A stretch of 64,000 nt of DNA from JACRGC01 sp041305345 (GTDB taxonomy: Archaea > Micrarchaeota > Micrarchaeia > Norongarragalinales > SBBD01). The translations under genes were made by a program, and so were the position numbers. Position 1 is the first letter of the stretch. Each line of letters opens with the position of its first letter. The DNA lies in assembly GCA_041305345.1 (NCBI GenBank), contig JBFYLP010000006.1:310001-374000 (forward strand), given 5' to 3'. The notes beneath the pieces are model-generated. The model saw nothing but the letters and a program-made list of their open reading frames with translations, had not been told where the DNA came from and ran no database searches. This document shows, piece after piece, positions 51,585 through 59,735 of the stretch.

Positions 51585-53222
51585 TCAATTCGGGATTTCG
51601 GATTCGCTGGGATCGCAGGCGGAAATTTCTGTCGTCGATTCCTGAAGGATGGTGCCGTTGCAGCTGAATGTGTGGCGGATATCCTTCGGAAGGCTATCAA
51701 CGCAATAATTGGTAAAGTTGCCGGTTATGTTGTAATATTTCCCTTCAAAGAAATAGCAGAATGCGCCAGAGCAAGCACCGCTACTGCAGCTGTCGCAAAA
51801 TACATTTCCAGAATAAGAGGTCCAGTAGTTATCCTGACAAAACTGTTCCGATAGCCGTACCCCGTCTAAGCAGAAGTCCGGATTTGCGCTGTAAATGTCA
51901 GTAGCGGTTCCGGCAAGCGAATGATTGAATCCTCCGTCGCTGTCGTAGCATAAGTGGTTCTGAAATTGATAGGAAGAGGAGCCAAAGCACGCGGTCTTGT
52001 TGCAGCTGGTGACGTTATACGTATAGGTTTCGCCAAGGGTGAGGGATTCGAACTTCAACGAATGCGCAGTGACGGAATTGGAATGGGTTGAGGAAAGCAC
52101 TACTGGCAGATATATCAAGGCCGTGCCATTTGTTGGGACGCTCGTTGTCCAGTTGATTATAGTAAGCGAGATGTTGATGGTGGTGTTGGTTACATTGCTG
52201 ACTAAAAGTGTTGAAGGGGTGCAGGTGCCATCGGGATTGCACATGAATTCCCCGGATGAACAGCCACAGATCGTGCATTCCGGCTCAAGCATAAGCCCCA
52301 GAGCGCAATAGAGCGGCTTGGTGGCGCTGCATTGCAAAAGCAACGTACCATCAGAGCAATTTTCCATCGGTACTTCTGGCAAGCTGGGGATTGGGCTCGA
52401 GGAAGGCAGGGGCGAAGTGGTCACTGAGGGGCTTGGCGAGGGCGAGGGGGAAGAGGTTGGCGTTGCAGTTGGAAGCGGCGTGGGGTTGGGGCCGGATGGG
52501 TCGGGTCCTGCCTGGTATTTCACCCGGACATTGTCGAAATGCGTTATTGCGGCGTTCTGCTCGAGTGCTATCATCCCGTACTTGAAGGGTGTGGAATCGG
52601 TGATGGAGATCTTTTCAACTTCATCAAAAAGGCATTTCACATCGTTCCCAACCAGCTTGATTGCAAGCGTATGCACCTTGTCATCAATCTGTATCGGATC
52701 GGATGAATCGAGCCCTGTTGGATCGTAGCTGGTCCAGCCAAGGAAGCGGTAGAGGTAGACTTTCATCTCGCCTCCATTCACGCGCACGAGCTGGCAGACA
52801 TACCTGCTTCCAGATATCTTATTTACCCTGCCGGCGATGCCGGCTAGATCGGAGGGCGGATTTGGTGGATTGATGAGCTGAATTTTCACGTCGGCGTAGT
52901 AATTGCGCCACGCGGTTTCGCCTGCATGCGATGATTTCTGCGAGGGCGTGCTATCCGTTATCACGTATTCCTTGTTCGAAACGGCCCAGTTCCCGGAAAT
53001 CTCGGTCCATCTCGTCGCAGTCCCGGAATCGAAATTCTCGAAGAAGTAGAGCCGCTCGCCGGTCTTGAGGAAATCGCCAAGCCCCGCCTGCGTCTTCTCA
53101 GTGGACTTGCTGACGAGGTTTCCCTGAAGGAGCGTGTATACCAGCACCACGAAAACGATGATGCCAATTACGAGGAAGAGGTACTCGGTTGTTGTCTGCG
53201 CCCTCTTTCCAAAATCAGCCAT
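51585..53222 (-). CDS. Class III signal-peptide (pilin-like) protein with lectin-like domain
   Basis: A 545-residue surface protein. The start MADFGKRAQTTTEYLFLVIG is an archaeal class III signal: cleavage before Gln, conserved Glu at +5, then a hydrophobic helix. Residues about 55-215 form a concanavalin/laminin-G-like sandwich (FFENFDSGTATRW, then YGMIALEQNAAITHFDNVRV). A long Ser/Thr/Pro linker (about 220-255) leads to a cysteine-rich fibronectin-like end. It would be incorporated in a pilus or anchored in the membrane and bind sugars. It is paired with 53232-53897, which shares the first two modules. Confidence 0.82.
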   Translation of the reverse strand: MADFGKRAQTTTEYLFLVIGIIVFVVLVYTLLQGNLVSKSTEKTQAGLGDFLKTGERLYFFENFDSGTATRWTEISGNWAVSNKEYVITDSTPSQKSSHAGETAWRNYYADVKIQLINPPNPPSDLAGIAGRVNKISGSRYVCQLVRVNGGEMKVYLYRFLGWTSYDPTGLDSSDPIQIDDKVHTLAIKLVGNDVKCLFDEVEKISITDSTPFKYGMIALEQNAAITHFDNVRVKYQAGPDPSGPNPTPLPTATPTSSPSPSPSPSVTTSPLPSSSPIPSLPEVPMENCSDGTLLLQCSATKPLYCALGLMLEPECTICGCSSGEFMCNPDGTCTPSTLLVSNVTNTTINISLTIINWTTSVPTNGTALIYLPVVLSSTHSNSVTAHSLKFESLTLGETYTYNVTSCNKTACFGSSSYQFQNHLCYDSDGGFNHSLAGTATDIYSANPDFCLDGVRLSEQFCQDNYWTSYSGNVFCDSCSSGACSGAFCYFFEGKYYNITGNFTNYCVDSLPKDIRHTFSCNGTILQESTTEISACDPSESEIPN

Positions 53223-53231
53223 TTTTTACAC

Positions 53232-53897
53232 CTAATCTGCTGGCCATACGCGGACGTGATCGAATTTTCCATCGTCCGAAGGCAGGGAGTATATCCCGAT
53301 CCTGCCGCTGGAATAAGTCGAATCGGTTATTGAGAATATCTGTGTGCCATCCCTGTAGACTGTGATTTGGTCGCCGATCGCCTCAATGCTGAAGGTGTAG
53401 AGGGTGTTTGCGGAAGGCGAAAAAGGAATCGGCGCGGGGGGTGCGCTGGGGCCGGAAAGGCTGATCTGGGTTGCTTCGAATTGCAGCACATAGCCGCCAA
53501 TGCCCGCATTGTTTGTCCGGAATCGAATGCCCGTTCCCGCGAAATTGTCCGCCTTGAATTTCACTTCCGCGACGAAATTGGAAAATGAATTCCTGGTTAT
53601 GGCCAGGGCGGAACCAGCTTCCGCGGTGCTTACCGAATAATATCCATCGGCCGCAGACCAGACGTGGACGGTCTTGTTGTCCCATTTCTGGTCGGATGCG
53701 CTGTCGCTGTCGAAATTGTCGAAGAAGAGGTAGGGCTTGCCGTAAACTTGAAGGTAGTCGCCGCTTTTTTCCTCGACATCCCTAGTACCGGAGGAAAGCA
53801 CGCCGGAGCGTATGATGATGACAACTAGCACAACGAACATTATTGCGCCTCCCACGATGAAGAGGTATTCTATTGCGGTTTGGCCTTTCCTTTCCAT
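53232..53897 (-). CDS. Class III signal-peptide (pilin-like) protein with lectin-like domain, short form
   Basis: A 221-residue protein. MERKGQTAIEYLF has the class III motif (KGQ-x3-E) followed by a 20-residue helix, as in archaeal pilins. The rest is a concanavalin-like sandwich (FFDNFDSDSASDQKW, ISITDSTY...SGRIGIYS, FDHVRVWPAD). The same order is seen in the 51585 protein without the linker and cysteine-rich end. It starts 1 nt after the adkA stop, so they are probably one transcript. A prepilin peptidase and the ATPase at 19606 would be needed for assembly. Confidence 0.84.
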   Translation of the reverse strand: MERKGQTAIEYLFIVGGAIMFVVLVVIIIRSGVLSSGTRDVEEKSGDYLQVYGKPYLFFDNFDSDSASDQKWDNKTVHVWSAADGYYSVSTAEAGSALAITRNSFSNFVAEVKFKADNFAGTGIRFRTNNAGIGGYVLQFEATQISLSGPSAPPAPIPFSPSANTLYTFSIEAIGDQITVYRDGTQIFSITDSTYSSGRIGIYSLPSDDGKFDHVRVWPAD

Positions 53898-53898
53898 A

Positions 53899-54495
53899 TT
53901 ATGTCACCATCCCCTTGAACATTTCTGCAAGCTTTGAGATTTCCGTTGAATTTTCCTCAACCGAGAGGGTATTGTCGAATACCTTGATGTCGGATGCATA
54001 GCGCATCGAGATGTGCACTGCTGCAATGCGCTCGAACAGGAGGGCATCGATCACTTCAGGTACTGTTCCAATTTCCCTTTGCCTCCCGGTTTTTTCAAGG
54101 TCCATCTGCCTTCTTTCAATGATAGCCTCTGGCTCTGCTTCCACCAATAGGATCGCATTTGGCCTTAGGAGGTCTGAAACGGAATCCGGCGAGCCTGGCA
54201 GGTACGTGTGGTGCGGAATGGTGTAGATGTAGCCGTGGGTATTCAGGAAGACGAAGGGCTCCTTGTCTGCAAGAACGCGGATCCTCTCCGCAGCTGCCTG
54301 CCTTATCTCGTTTTGCCTAGCGCTTGGAAGCTTAGCGATCTGCTCGCGGTCGGTTATGACCCCTTGTTCCTTTCCAATTTCGAGCATCGCATCGCCGTAG
54401 CTGATCTCGCGAAGCTTGCCCCCAAGGAACTTGTTGAGCTCGGAGGTGAGCTTGCTCTTCCCAACAGCTTTGACGCCAAGAAGGAACACTAGCAT
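53899..54495 (-). CDS. adkA: Archaeal-type adenylate kinase
   Basis: A 198-residue kinase of the AdkA family, distinct from bacterial Adk: P-loop GVKAVGKSKL, YGDAMLEIGKEQGVITDRE, NTHGYI...YLPG and VEAEPEAIIERRQMD. It converts AMP and ATP to two ADP. ATG 54495 has GGGA at about 8 nt; ATG 54504 is in frame with poorer spacing. It heads a leftward set with the two pilin-like lectin genes. Confidence 0.82.
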   Translation of the reverse strand: MLVFLLGVKAVGKSKLTSELNKFLGGKLREISYGDAMLEIGKEQGVITDREQIAKLPSARQNEIRQAAAERIRVLADKEPFVFLNTHGYIYTIPHHTYLPGSPDSVSDLLRPNAILLVEAEPEAIIERRQMDLEKTGRQREIGTVPEVIDALLFERIAAVHISMRYASDIKVFDNTLSVEENSTEISKLAEMFKGMVT

Positions 54496-54707
54496 AGGTA
54501 ACATCCCTAAAAATGCTGCTCACAACCTTACTGATGCCTTTATTTTAAATGTTGCCTTCCTAAAATTGAAGTCCAAACTCCTAATCAAGAGAATGGGAAT
54601 GGGCTTGCCAAGCCAATTAAAAAGGGGAAATCGGCGAAGTCCGTTAGTGATCTCGTCGAGTCATTTGACAAGGGTGGTCGGCGCAGTAAGTAATGTATGT
54701 TGTTGAT

Positions 54708-54870
54708 GGGCTCGTAGCTCAGCTTGGCTAGAGCGTCTGGCTTTTAACCAGAAGGCCGTGGGTCCAAATGCCTTGCCTTTCTTTGCAAAGAAAGGCGATG
54801 GCGCCGCGAAAGAAGCATTTTGCGGCTCCGCCGAATTCATCGGCAAGGCGCGGAACTCCCGCCGAGCCCG
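54708..54870 (+). tRNA. tRNA-Lys(UUU) with an 88-nt T-loop intron
   Basis: Acceptor GGGCTCG pairs with CGAGCCC; D-arm GCTC...GAGC; anticodon arm TCTGG-CTTTTAA-CCAGA, anticodon TTT; T-stem GTGGG/CCCGC. The T-loop reads TCCAAA, then an insert of about 88 nt (54769-54856), then T. The insert starts and ends with the complementary GCCTTGCC/GGCAAGGC and contains a perfect 20-nt palindrome. T55 is replaced by C in the exon. The mature form would be 75 nt with discriminator G and no CCA. A gene with an AGGAGG site starts 26 nt after its 3' end. The tRNA accounts for most of the interval 54496-54895; nothing else is seen there. Confidence 0.87.
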
Positions 54871-54895
54871 TTTCAATTCATCAACAGGAGGAAAA

Positions 54896-55561
54896 ATGAA
54901 GGAAAGGATCGCAAACCACGAGGAAGCCTTGAAGGCTCTACTCGGAAAACCAATAGGGATGCATGAACTCGGGAAATTCAAAGGGTACCGATTTGGGAAA
55001 GGTGCATTGGTGGCACCAAACCCCAACACAAGCATTGACGAATGGGAGAAATGGGGCGCAATAGTGGCATACCCCGAAAAAGAGCACAGTTTTTTATTTT
55101 CAATGGCTTCGATCGGTTCTGGCCCCGGAATGTTCCACCATGCAGGCATATTTTCAATTTTCGTCGAGCCTATGCCTTTTTCCAAACTAATAAAGGTGCC
55201 GACCATTCAATATCATGTCGAAATTTCCACGAAAAAAAGCCCAAAAAGAAAAGGAATCCCGGGGGAAATCATTAGGGAATACTCCGAACTCATGCCTCAC
55301 GCGCTTGTCGCACTCGTTGCCCTCGCCCAGAAAACCAAAATGAATGTTTTAATAAAAAAGGGCGCCATTCATCCGGTTGTCGAAAAATATGCGCAATTGG
55401 AGAGAAGGTACAAGCCGGGCTTTGAAAAGCAGATAATTAATACCCCGAAAGAGTACAGGATTCTGCATCAAGTATTGCCGGAGGGGGATATCAAAATAAC
55501 GCCTCCAAACCACCAGATAGAGCAATTCATGTTTGGAAAGCCTAAAAAGAGAGTGAATTGA
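54896..55561 (+). CDS. Protein of unknown function, downstream of tRNA-Lys
   Basis: A 221-residue soluble protein (MKERIANHEEALKALLGKPI) with alpha/beta composition. A segment GSGPGMFHHAGIFSIFVEP and a basic linker (STKKSPKRKGIPG) are notable, but no family is recognised. ATG 54896 has a strong AGGAGG ribosome binding site at 5 nt. It begins 26 nt after tRNA-Lys and is probably transcribed with it. The PIN-domain gene follows after 2 nt. Confidence 0.65.
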   Translation: MKERIANHEEALKALLGKPIGMHELGKFKGYRFGKGALVAPNPNTSIDEWEKWGAIVAYPEKEHSFLFSMASIGSGPGMFHHAGIFSIFVEPMPFSKLIKVPTIQYHVEISTKKSPKRKGIPGEIIREYSELMPHALVALVALAQKTKMNVLIKKGAIHPVVEKYAQLERRYKPGFEKQIINTPKEYRILHQVLPEGDIKITPPNHQIEQFMFGKPKKRVN

Positions 55562-55563
55562 AT

Positions 55564-55944
55564 ATGCGCGTTTTGCTGGATACGAACTTTTTGCTGCTGC
55601 CGTTCCAGAACCATCTGGACATTTTCGACGGGATCGAGAGGCTGCTCTCCCAGAATGCGAAATTCCTGGTGCTCGAGAGCTCGCTGCAGGAGCTGCGTTC
55701 CTTGAAAGGAAGGGAGAAGTTGTACGGAAGGGCGATGCTCGATTTTATTGCGAAGCAGGGAGGGAAATTCGAAATCATACAGGCGAAGGGAAAGACGGAC
55801 GAGCTTGTTTTCAAATATGCGGAGAAGCACAACGGCGAGGAGTTTTACGTTGCCACGATGGATAAGATCCTGCGCGACAAGCTCCGTAGGATCCGGGTTA
55901 AGTGCATTGCTGTTAAGGGGAAGGGGAACGTCCAGTTAATTTAG
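55564..55944 (+). CDS. PIN-domain nuclease-like protein (Fcf1/VapC type)
   Basis: A 126-residue PIN domain: VLLDTNFLLLPF with the first Asp, an internal Glu (SSLQELRSL) and the C-terminal TMDKILRDKLR with Asp. These acidic residues bind metal in PIN ribonucleases. Archaeal single-domain PIN proteins of this type resemble Fcf1/Utp24, which matures 18S-type rRNA, rather than toxins, and no antitoxin-like gene precedes it. It starts 2 nt after the upstream gene. Confidence 0.82.
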   Translation: MRVLLDTNFLLLPFQNHLDIFDGIERLLSQNAKFLVLESSLQELRSLKGREKLYGRAMLDFIAKQGGKFEIIQAKGKTDELVFKYAEKHNGEEFYVATMDKILRDKLRRIRVKCIAVKGKGNVQLI

Positions 55945-56183
55945 GGGGAATGGCCGGGAAAGGAAAAGCGCGGCAAATGATTTGCAGGGAAATTATGGGA
56001 AAAAGGTCGGCAACGGAAAAGGGGGAAGGGGCGATATGCAGAACGCTAGTACTGCCATGGTAGCCCGAGAGGAACCGCAGGTGCCCCTTGAGGTGTCGTT
56101 TAAAAGGATTTTCCTCTCTAATAATAGCCGCTATTTCTCCGTTGTTTTGGGGTTTATTTTGAATCACGAAGGAAGGTGAGGAT

Positions 56184-58193
56184 ATGGAGTACTTTGCATT
56201 GACCGTGGGATTGGTTAGCCTGGTCTATGCGTATTACGTGGTTAGGAAAATAATCCAGGAGGACGAAGGCACTCCCAAAATGAGGGAGATTGCAGCTGCA
56301 ATTTCCCAAGGCGCCTTTGCCTATTTGAAAAGGCAGCTGATCACAATTTCGGCATTTGCAGCTGTCGTTGCTGCAATCACCTGGTATTTTATGGGGATGG
56401 ATGTCGCGCTTTCATTCCTGATTGGTGCTGGCCTATCGTACCTTGCGGGCTTCATTGGGATGAGCATATCCGTTAGGGCGAATGTACGGACCGCGCAGAT
56501 GGCAAGGAAGGGCCTTGGAGAAGCGCTGGATTTGGCATTCAAGGGAGGGTCGGTAACGGGCTTTACCGTCGTTGGTCTTGGGCTTCTTGGAGTTTCGATC
56601 GTCACAATATTGTTCTATTTGCCTTCAACAGGCCAAAGCGGCGTGTTCTCGCTGATCGGATTTGGCGTAGGAGCATCGCTGATTTCATTGTTTGCAAGGG
56701 TCGGGGGAGGCATATACACGAAGGCTGCAGATGTCGGTGCGGACCTGGTTGGCAAGGTTGAGAAGGGGATTCCGGAGGATGACCCAAGGAACCCGGCAGT
56801 TATCGCGGACAACGTTGGCGACAATGTAGGCGATTGCGCGGGGATGGGCGCCGACCTCTTTGAGAGTTTTGTCGTAACGATAATTGCCGCGATGCTTCTT
56901 GGAATTGCACTGCAAAGCACGATGCTCACGTTCCTGCCATTCCTTGTTGCGGGGCTTGGCATCATTGCATCAATTGCTGGCGCGCAGTTCGTGAAGCTGG
57001 GGGAGAACAGGAAGATAATGACCGCGCTGGACAAGGGAACGTATGCGACTGTAATATTGTTTGCTGGCGCATTGTTCTTCGCGTTCCAATTCCTACAGGT
57101 TCCCTTGGGCTATTGGCTTGCTAGCGCTGTTGGGCTTGCGCTTACAATCGTGATTGGGAAGGTGACCGAGCATTATACGGCAAAGGAGGGGAAGGCAGTT
57201 AAGGAAATCGCAAATGCGAGCAAGACCGGCGCGGCAACTAACCTGATTTCCGGAATGGCAATTGGGATGAGGAGCACTGCAATCCCGGTGATTGCAATCG
57301 TGATTGGAATAATCCTCTCTTACTTGGCTGTAGGGCCCGAAGCTGGCATTTACGGGATAGCATTGGCTGCAACCGCAATGCTTGCAACAACTGGCATCAT
57401 AGTTGCGATCGATTCATACGGGCCGATCACTGACAATGCGGGAGGTATCGCGGAAATGGCGGGCCTTGAGCACAATGTAAGGAAGGTCACGGATGCGCTC
57501 GACGCAGTTGGGAATACGACGAAGGCGACTACGAAGGGATTTGCGATCGCATCGGCTGCGCTTTCGGCGCTCTCGCTGTTTGCAGCCTATTCGTACGAGG
57601 TGGGGCTCGAGTACGCGGGCATCAACCTCCTGAATCCGGCGGTGGTCGTGGGGCTGTTCATCGGCGGGCTTTTGCCTTTCGTATTTGCATCGTTCCTTAT
57701 GAATGCAGTTGGCAAGGCTGCTTTTGCGATGGTGGAGGAGGTAAGGCACCAGTTTCGGACGATAAAGGGGATAATGGCAGGGAAGGCTAAGCCAAATTAT
57801 GCAAGGTGCGTTGACATTGCAACGCAGGGCGCGCTTAGGGAATTGCTCTTCCCGGCTGTGCTTGCGGTTTGTTCGCCTCTTCTCGTTGGGTATTTGTTTG
57901 GGGTGGAAGCGCTTGGCGGGCTGCTTGCTGGCGCAATTGTCTCGGGCTTGCTGCTTGCGCTCTTCATGGCAAATACGGGCGCAGCTTGGGATAACGCGAA
58001 GAAATACATCGAGGGAGGCAAGTTCGGGGGGAAGGGAAGCGATGCGCATAAGGCAGCTGTTGTGGGCGACACCGTGGGCGACCCGTTCAAGGATACTGCG
58101 GGGCCCGCATTGAACGCGCTGATCAAGGTTTTAAACACGGTTTCCTTAATTGCAGGCGCAATCCTGGCGGAAGTTGCATTGAAATTGATATAA
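56184..58193 (+). CDS. hppA: Membrane H+-translocating pyrophosphatase (K+-independent type)
   Basis: A 669-residue, about 16-helix pump that couples pyrophosphate hydrolysis to proton export. Substrate-binding DVGADLVGKVEKGIPEDDPRNPA, DNVGDNVGDCAGMGAD and the C-terminal GDTVGDPFKDTAGP are all present. The diagnostic position in GNTTKATTKG is Lys447, the residue seen in K+-independent enzymes (Ala in K+-dependent ones). GGTGAG precedes ATG 56184. The 239-nt interval before it holds no convincing gene. Confidence 0.95.
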   Translation: MEYFALTVGLVSLVYAYYVVRKIIQEDEGTPKMREIAAAISQGAFAYLKRQLITISAFAAVVAAITWYFMGMDVALSFLIGAGLSYLAGFIGMSISVRANVRTAQMARKGLGEALDLAFKGGSVTGFTVVGLGLLGVSIVTILFYLPSTGQSGVFSLIGFGVGASLISLFARVGGGIYTKAADVGADLVGKVEKGIPEDDPRNPAVIADNVGDNVGDCAGMGADLFESFVVTIIAAMLLGIALQSTMLTFLPFLVAGLGIIASIAGAQFVKLGENRKIMTALDKGTYATVILFAGALFFAFQFLQVPLGYWLASAVGLALTIVIGKVTEHYTAKEGKAVKEIANASKTGAATNLISGMAIGMRSTAIPVIAIVIGIILSYLAVGPEAGIYGIALAATAMLATTGIIVAIDSYGPITDNAGGIAEMAGLEHNVRKVTDALDAVGNTTKATTKGFAIASAALSALSLFAAYSYEVGLEYAGINLLNPAVVVGLFIGGLLPFVFASFLMNAVGKAAFAMVEEVRHQFRTIKGIMAGKAKPNYARCVDIATQGALRELLFPAVLAVCSPLLVGYLFGVEALGGLLAGAIVSGLLLALFMANTGAAWDNAKKYIEGGKFGGKGSDAHKAAVVGDTVGDPFKDTAGPALNALIKVLNTVSLIAGAILAEVALKLI

Positions 58194-58209
58194 GCTGGTG
58201 AAACAAAGT

Positions 58210-58740
58210 ATGTACAAACTGGTCTCTTATGAGGATTCCGTGAGGATCCCGCCGAACCTGTTCGGCCTGAAGCTGAACGAGGCGGCACTGAAGATGCTGC
58301 GCGAGAGGTATGAAAGGACCGTTGACAAGAACAACGGCATCGTGCTTGGGGTGTTCAACGCGAAAATAGCTGGGCCTGGGAAGGTGCTGCACGGAGATGG
58401 GGCCGCGTATTTCGACGTTGGGTATGATGCGCTCATTTTCTCCCTTGAGCCAAACGAGGTGGTCGAGGGCGAAGTGTCCGAAATCGTGGAATTTGGCGCG
58501 TTCGTAAGGCTTGGGCCCCTTGACGGGCTGGTGCACGTCTCGCAAGTGGCAAACGAGTTCCTAAGCTATGACAAGAAGAACCAGTACCTGATCGGGAAGA
58601 ACAGCAAGAAGACGATCAAGAAAGGCGACCTGGTTAGGGCGAAGATCGCAACGGTGTCCTTCAAGGATACGATACCGAATTCGAAGATCGCGCTCACGAT
58701 GAGGCCCGAGGGGCTTGGGAAGATCACGGGCAAGAAATAA
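58210..58740 (+). CDS. rpo7: DNA-directed RNA polymerase subunit Rpo7 (RpoE')
   Basis: A 176-residue homologue of Rpb7. It has an N-terminal RNP-like domain (MYKLVSYEDSVRIPP, VLGVFNAKIAGPGKVLHGDGAAYFDVGY) and a C-terminal S1/OB domain (EVVEGEVSEIVEFGAFVRLGP, DGLVHVSQ). With Rpo4 it forms the polymerase stalk. ATG 58210 has GGTGA at 8 nt; GTG 58198 is an alternative. It starts the rpo7-spt4-S24e-S27ae order common in archaea. Confidence 0.95.
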   Translation: MYKLVSYEDSVRIPPNLFGLKLNEAALKMLRERYERTVDKNNGIVLGVFNAKIAGPGKVLHGDGAAYFDVGYDALIFSLEPNEVVEGEVSEIVEFGAFVRLGPLDGLVHVSQVANEFLSYDKKNQYLIGKNSKKTIKKGDLVRAKIATVSFKDTIPNSKIALTMRPEGLGKITGKK

Positions 58741-58795
58741 CTGTTTTCATTTTGAAAAATAAATAACGCTTCGGAAAAAGTAAATTGTATAGGAT

Positions 58796-58813
58796 GCGGC
58801 GATGGCTCGCCGC
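58796..58813 (+). other. Perfect hairpin in the spt4 leader
   Basis: GCGGCGA, loop TGGC, TCGCCGC form a 7-bp stem 32 nt before the spt4 start. There is no T-run after it, so it is not a usual terminator. It may affect spt4 mRNA stability or translation. Confidence 0.45.
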
Positions 58814-58844
58814 CAAAGAAAAATCCAAATGAGTTGATGAAATC

Positions 58845-59027
58845 ATGAACAAGGCTTGCAGGAATTGCAGGGCGATGGTTTACGGGGACAAGTGCGCTGC
58901 TTGCGGCGGCACGGACCTTACTAAGAGCTTCGAGGGGGTCATTTACATCGTCGACCCCACGGATTCGGAGATAGCTTTTGCAATAGGCGCCAAGTCGCCT
59001 GGAAAATACGCATTGAAATTGAAATGA
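58845..59027 (+). CDS. spt4: Transcription elongation factor Spt4 (RpoE'')
   Basis: A 60-residue zinc protein: two CxxC pairs (CRNC at 5-8, CAAC at 17-20), then LTKSFEGVIYIVDP and the end IGAKSPGKYALKLK, which match archaeal Spt4. It binds Spt5 and RNA polymerase to aid elongation. Placed between rpo7 and S24e as in many archaea. Confidence 0.93.
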   Translation: MNKACRNCRAMVYGDKCAACGGTDLTKSFEGVIYIVDPTDSEIAFAIGAKSPGKYALKLK

Positions 59028-59082
59028 ATGGTAAAACCGTGCCGGAGATGCGGAAAAAATAATCAAATACGAGTGATGAAAA

Positions 59083-59382
59083 ATGGAAATGCAGGTAACG
59101 GAGGACGTACATAATGAGCTATTCTCGCGAAGGGAAGTCGTTGTGAAGATGGCAGTCGAGGGCACCACGCCTTCGAGGCAGGAAGTGCTCAAGGCATTGC
59201 AGTCGCATTTCACGGTCGCGGCCGATGAGATCGTAATCGACAAGGTGGAGCACCCCTTCGGGTCGAAATTCGTTCGAATCCACGCGAAATTGTATTCCAA
59301 AGCGGCGGATGCGAAAAGCGAGCCGAAGTACAAGGCGGAGAGGGGAATGGCAAAGGAGAAGAAGGCGGAAGAAGGGAAATGA
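59083..59382 (+). CDS. rps24e: Ribosomal protein S24e
   Basis: A 99-residue protein matching archaeal/eukaryotic S24e: an N-terminal strand with NELFSRREVVVKM, TPSRQEVLKAL, and IDKVEHPFGSKFVRIHAKLY, then a basic tail (AERGMAKEKKAEEGK). Part of the small subunit. Followed by S27ae after about 100 nt. Confidence 0.94.
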   Translation: MEMQVTEDVHNELFSRREVVVKMAVEGTTPSRQEVLKALQSHFTVAADEIVIDKVEHPFGSKFVRIHAKLYSKAADAKSEPKYKAERGMAKEKKAEEGK

Positions 59383-59483
59383 ATGAAGAGCATTTTAAAT
59401 GGATTTGGCTTAAAAACAAGCATAAATTTAGCCCAATTGCCCTGCAATATTTGGGCACAGAAAAATAATTGGTGATGATCATT

Positions 59484-59627
59484 ATGGCAGATGCGAAGAA
59501 GAAGGAGAAGAAATTTCGGCCGTACGAGTTCAAGAAGAGGAAATGCCCAAAATGCGGCTCCAATCTGGCGGCCCACCCGGACAGGTACGGCTGCGGGAAG
59601 TGCGGGTATATGGAGAAGAAAGGCTGA
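59484..59627 (+). CDS. rps27ae: Ribosomal protein S27ae
   Basis: A 47-residue zinc-ribbon protein: a lysine-rich start (MADAKKKEKKFRPYEF), then CPKCGSNLAAHPDRYGCGKC with the two CxxC pairs of S27ae. GGTGATGATC precedes the ATG. The S24e-S27ae order is typical of archaea. Confidence 0.92.
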   Translation: MADAKKKEKKFRPYEFKKRKCPKCGSNLAAHPDRYGCGKCGYMEKKG

Positions 59628-59735
59628 TACCTCCAGGGTAACTAGTTCCCCTACGTATGTCACCCCCACCCCTCTAATTTGCCCTGCGAATTAGATAATT
59701 AATTAAACTACTAATGCTAATTCCTTGCGGTAAAA

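Noticed and set aside
55982..56179. 65-codon open frame upstream of the pyrophosphatase gene
   Set aside because: Low-complexity Gly/Lys start, no ribosome site, no family resemblance; the interval looks like untranslated leader.
59383..59483. 30-codon frame starting ATGAAGAGC between S24e and S27ae
   Set aside because: Composition unlike a protein, and it covers the likely promoter and ribosome site of S27ae.
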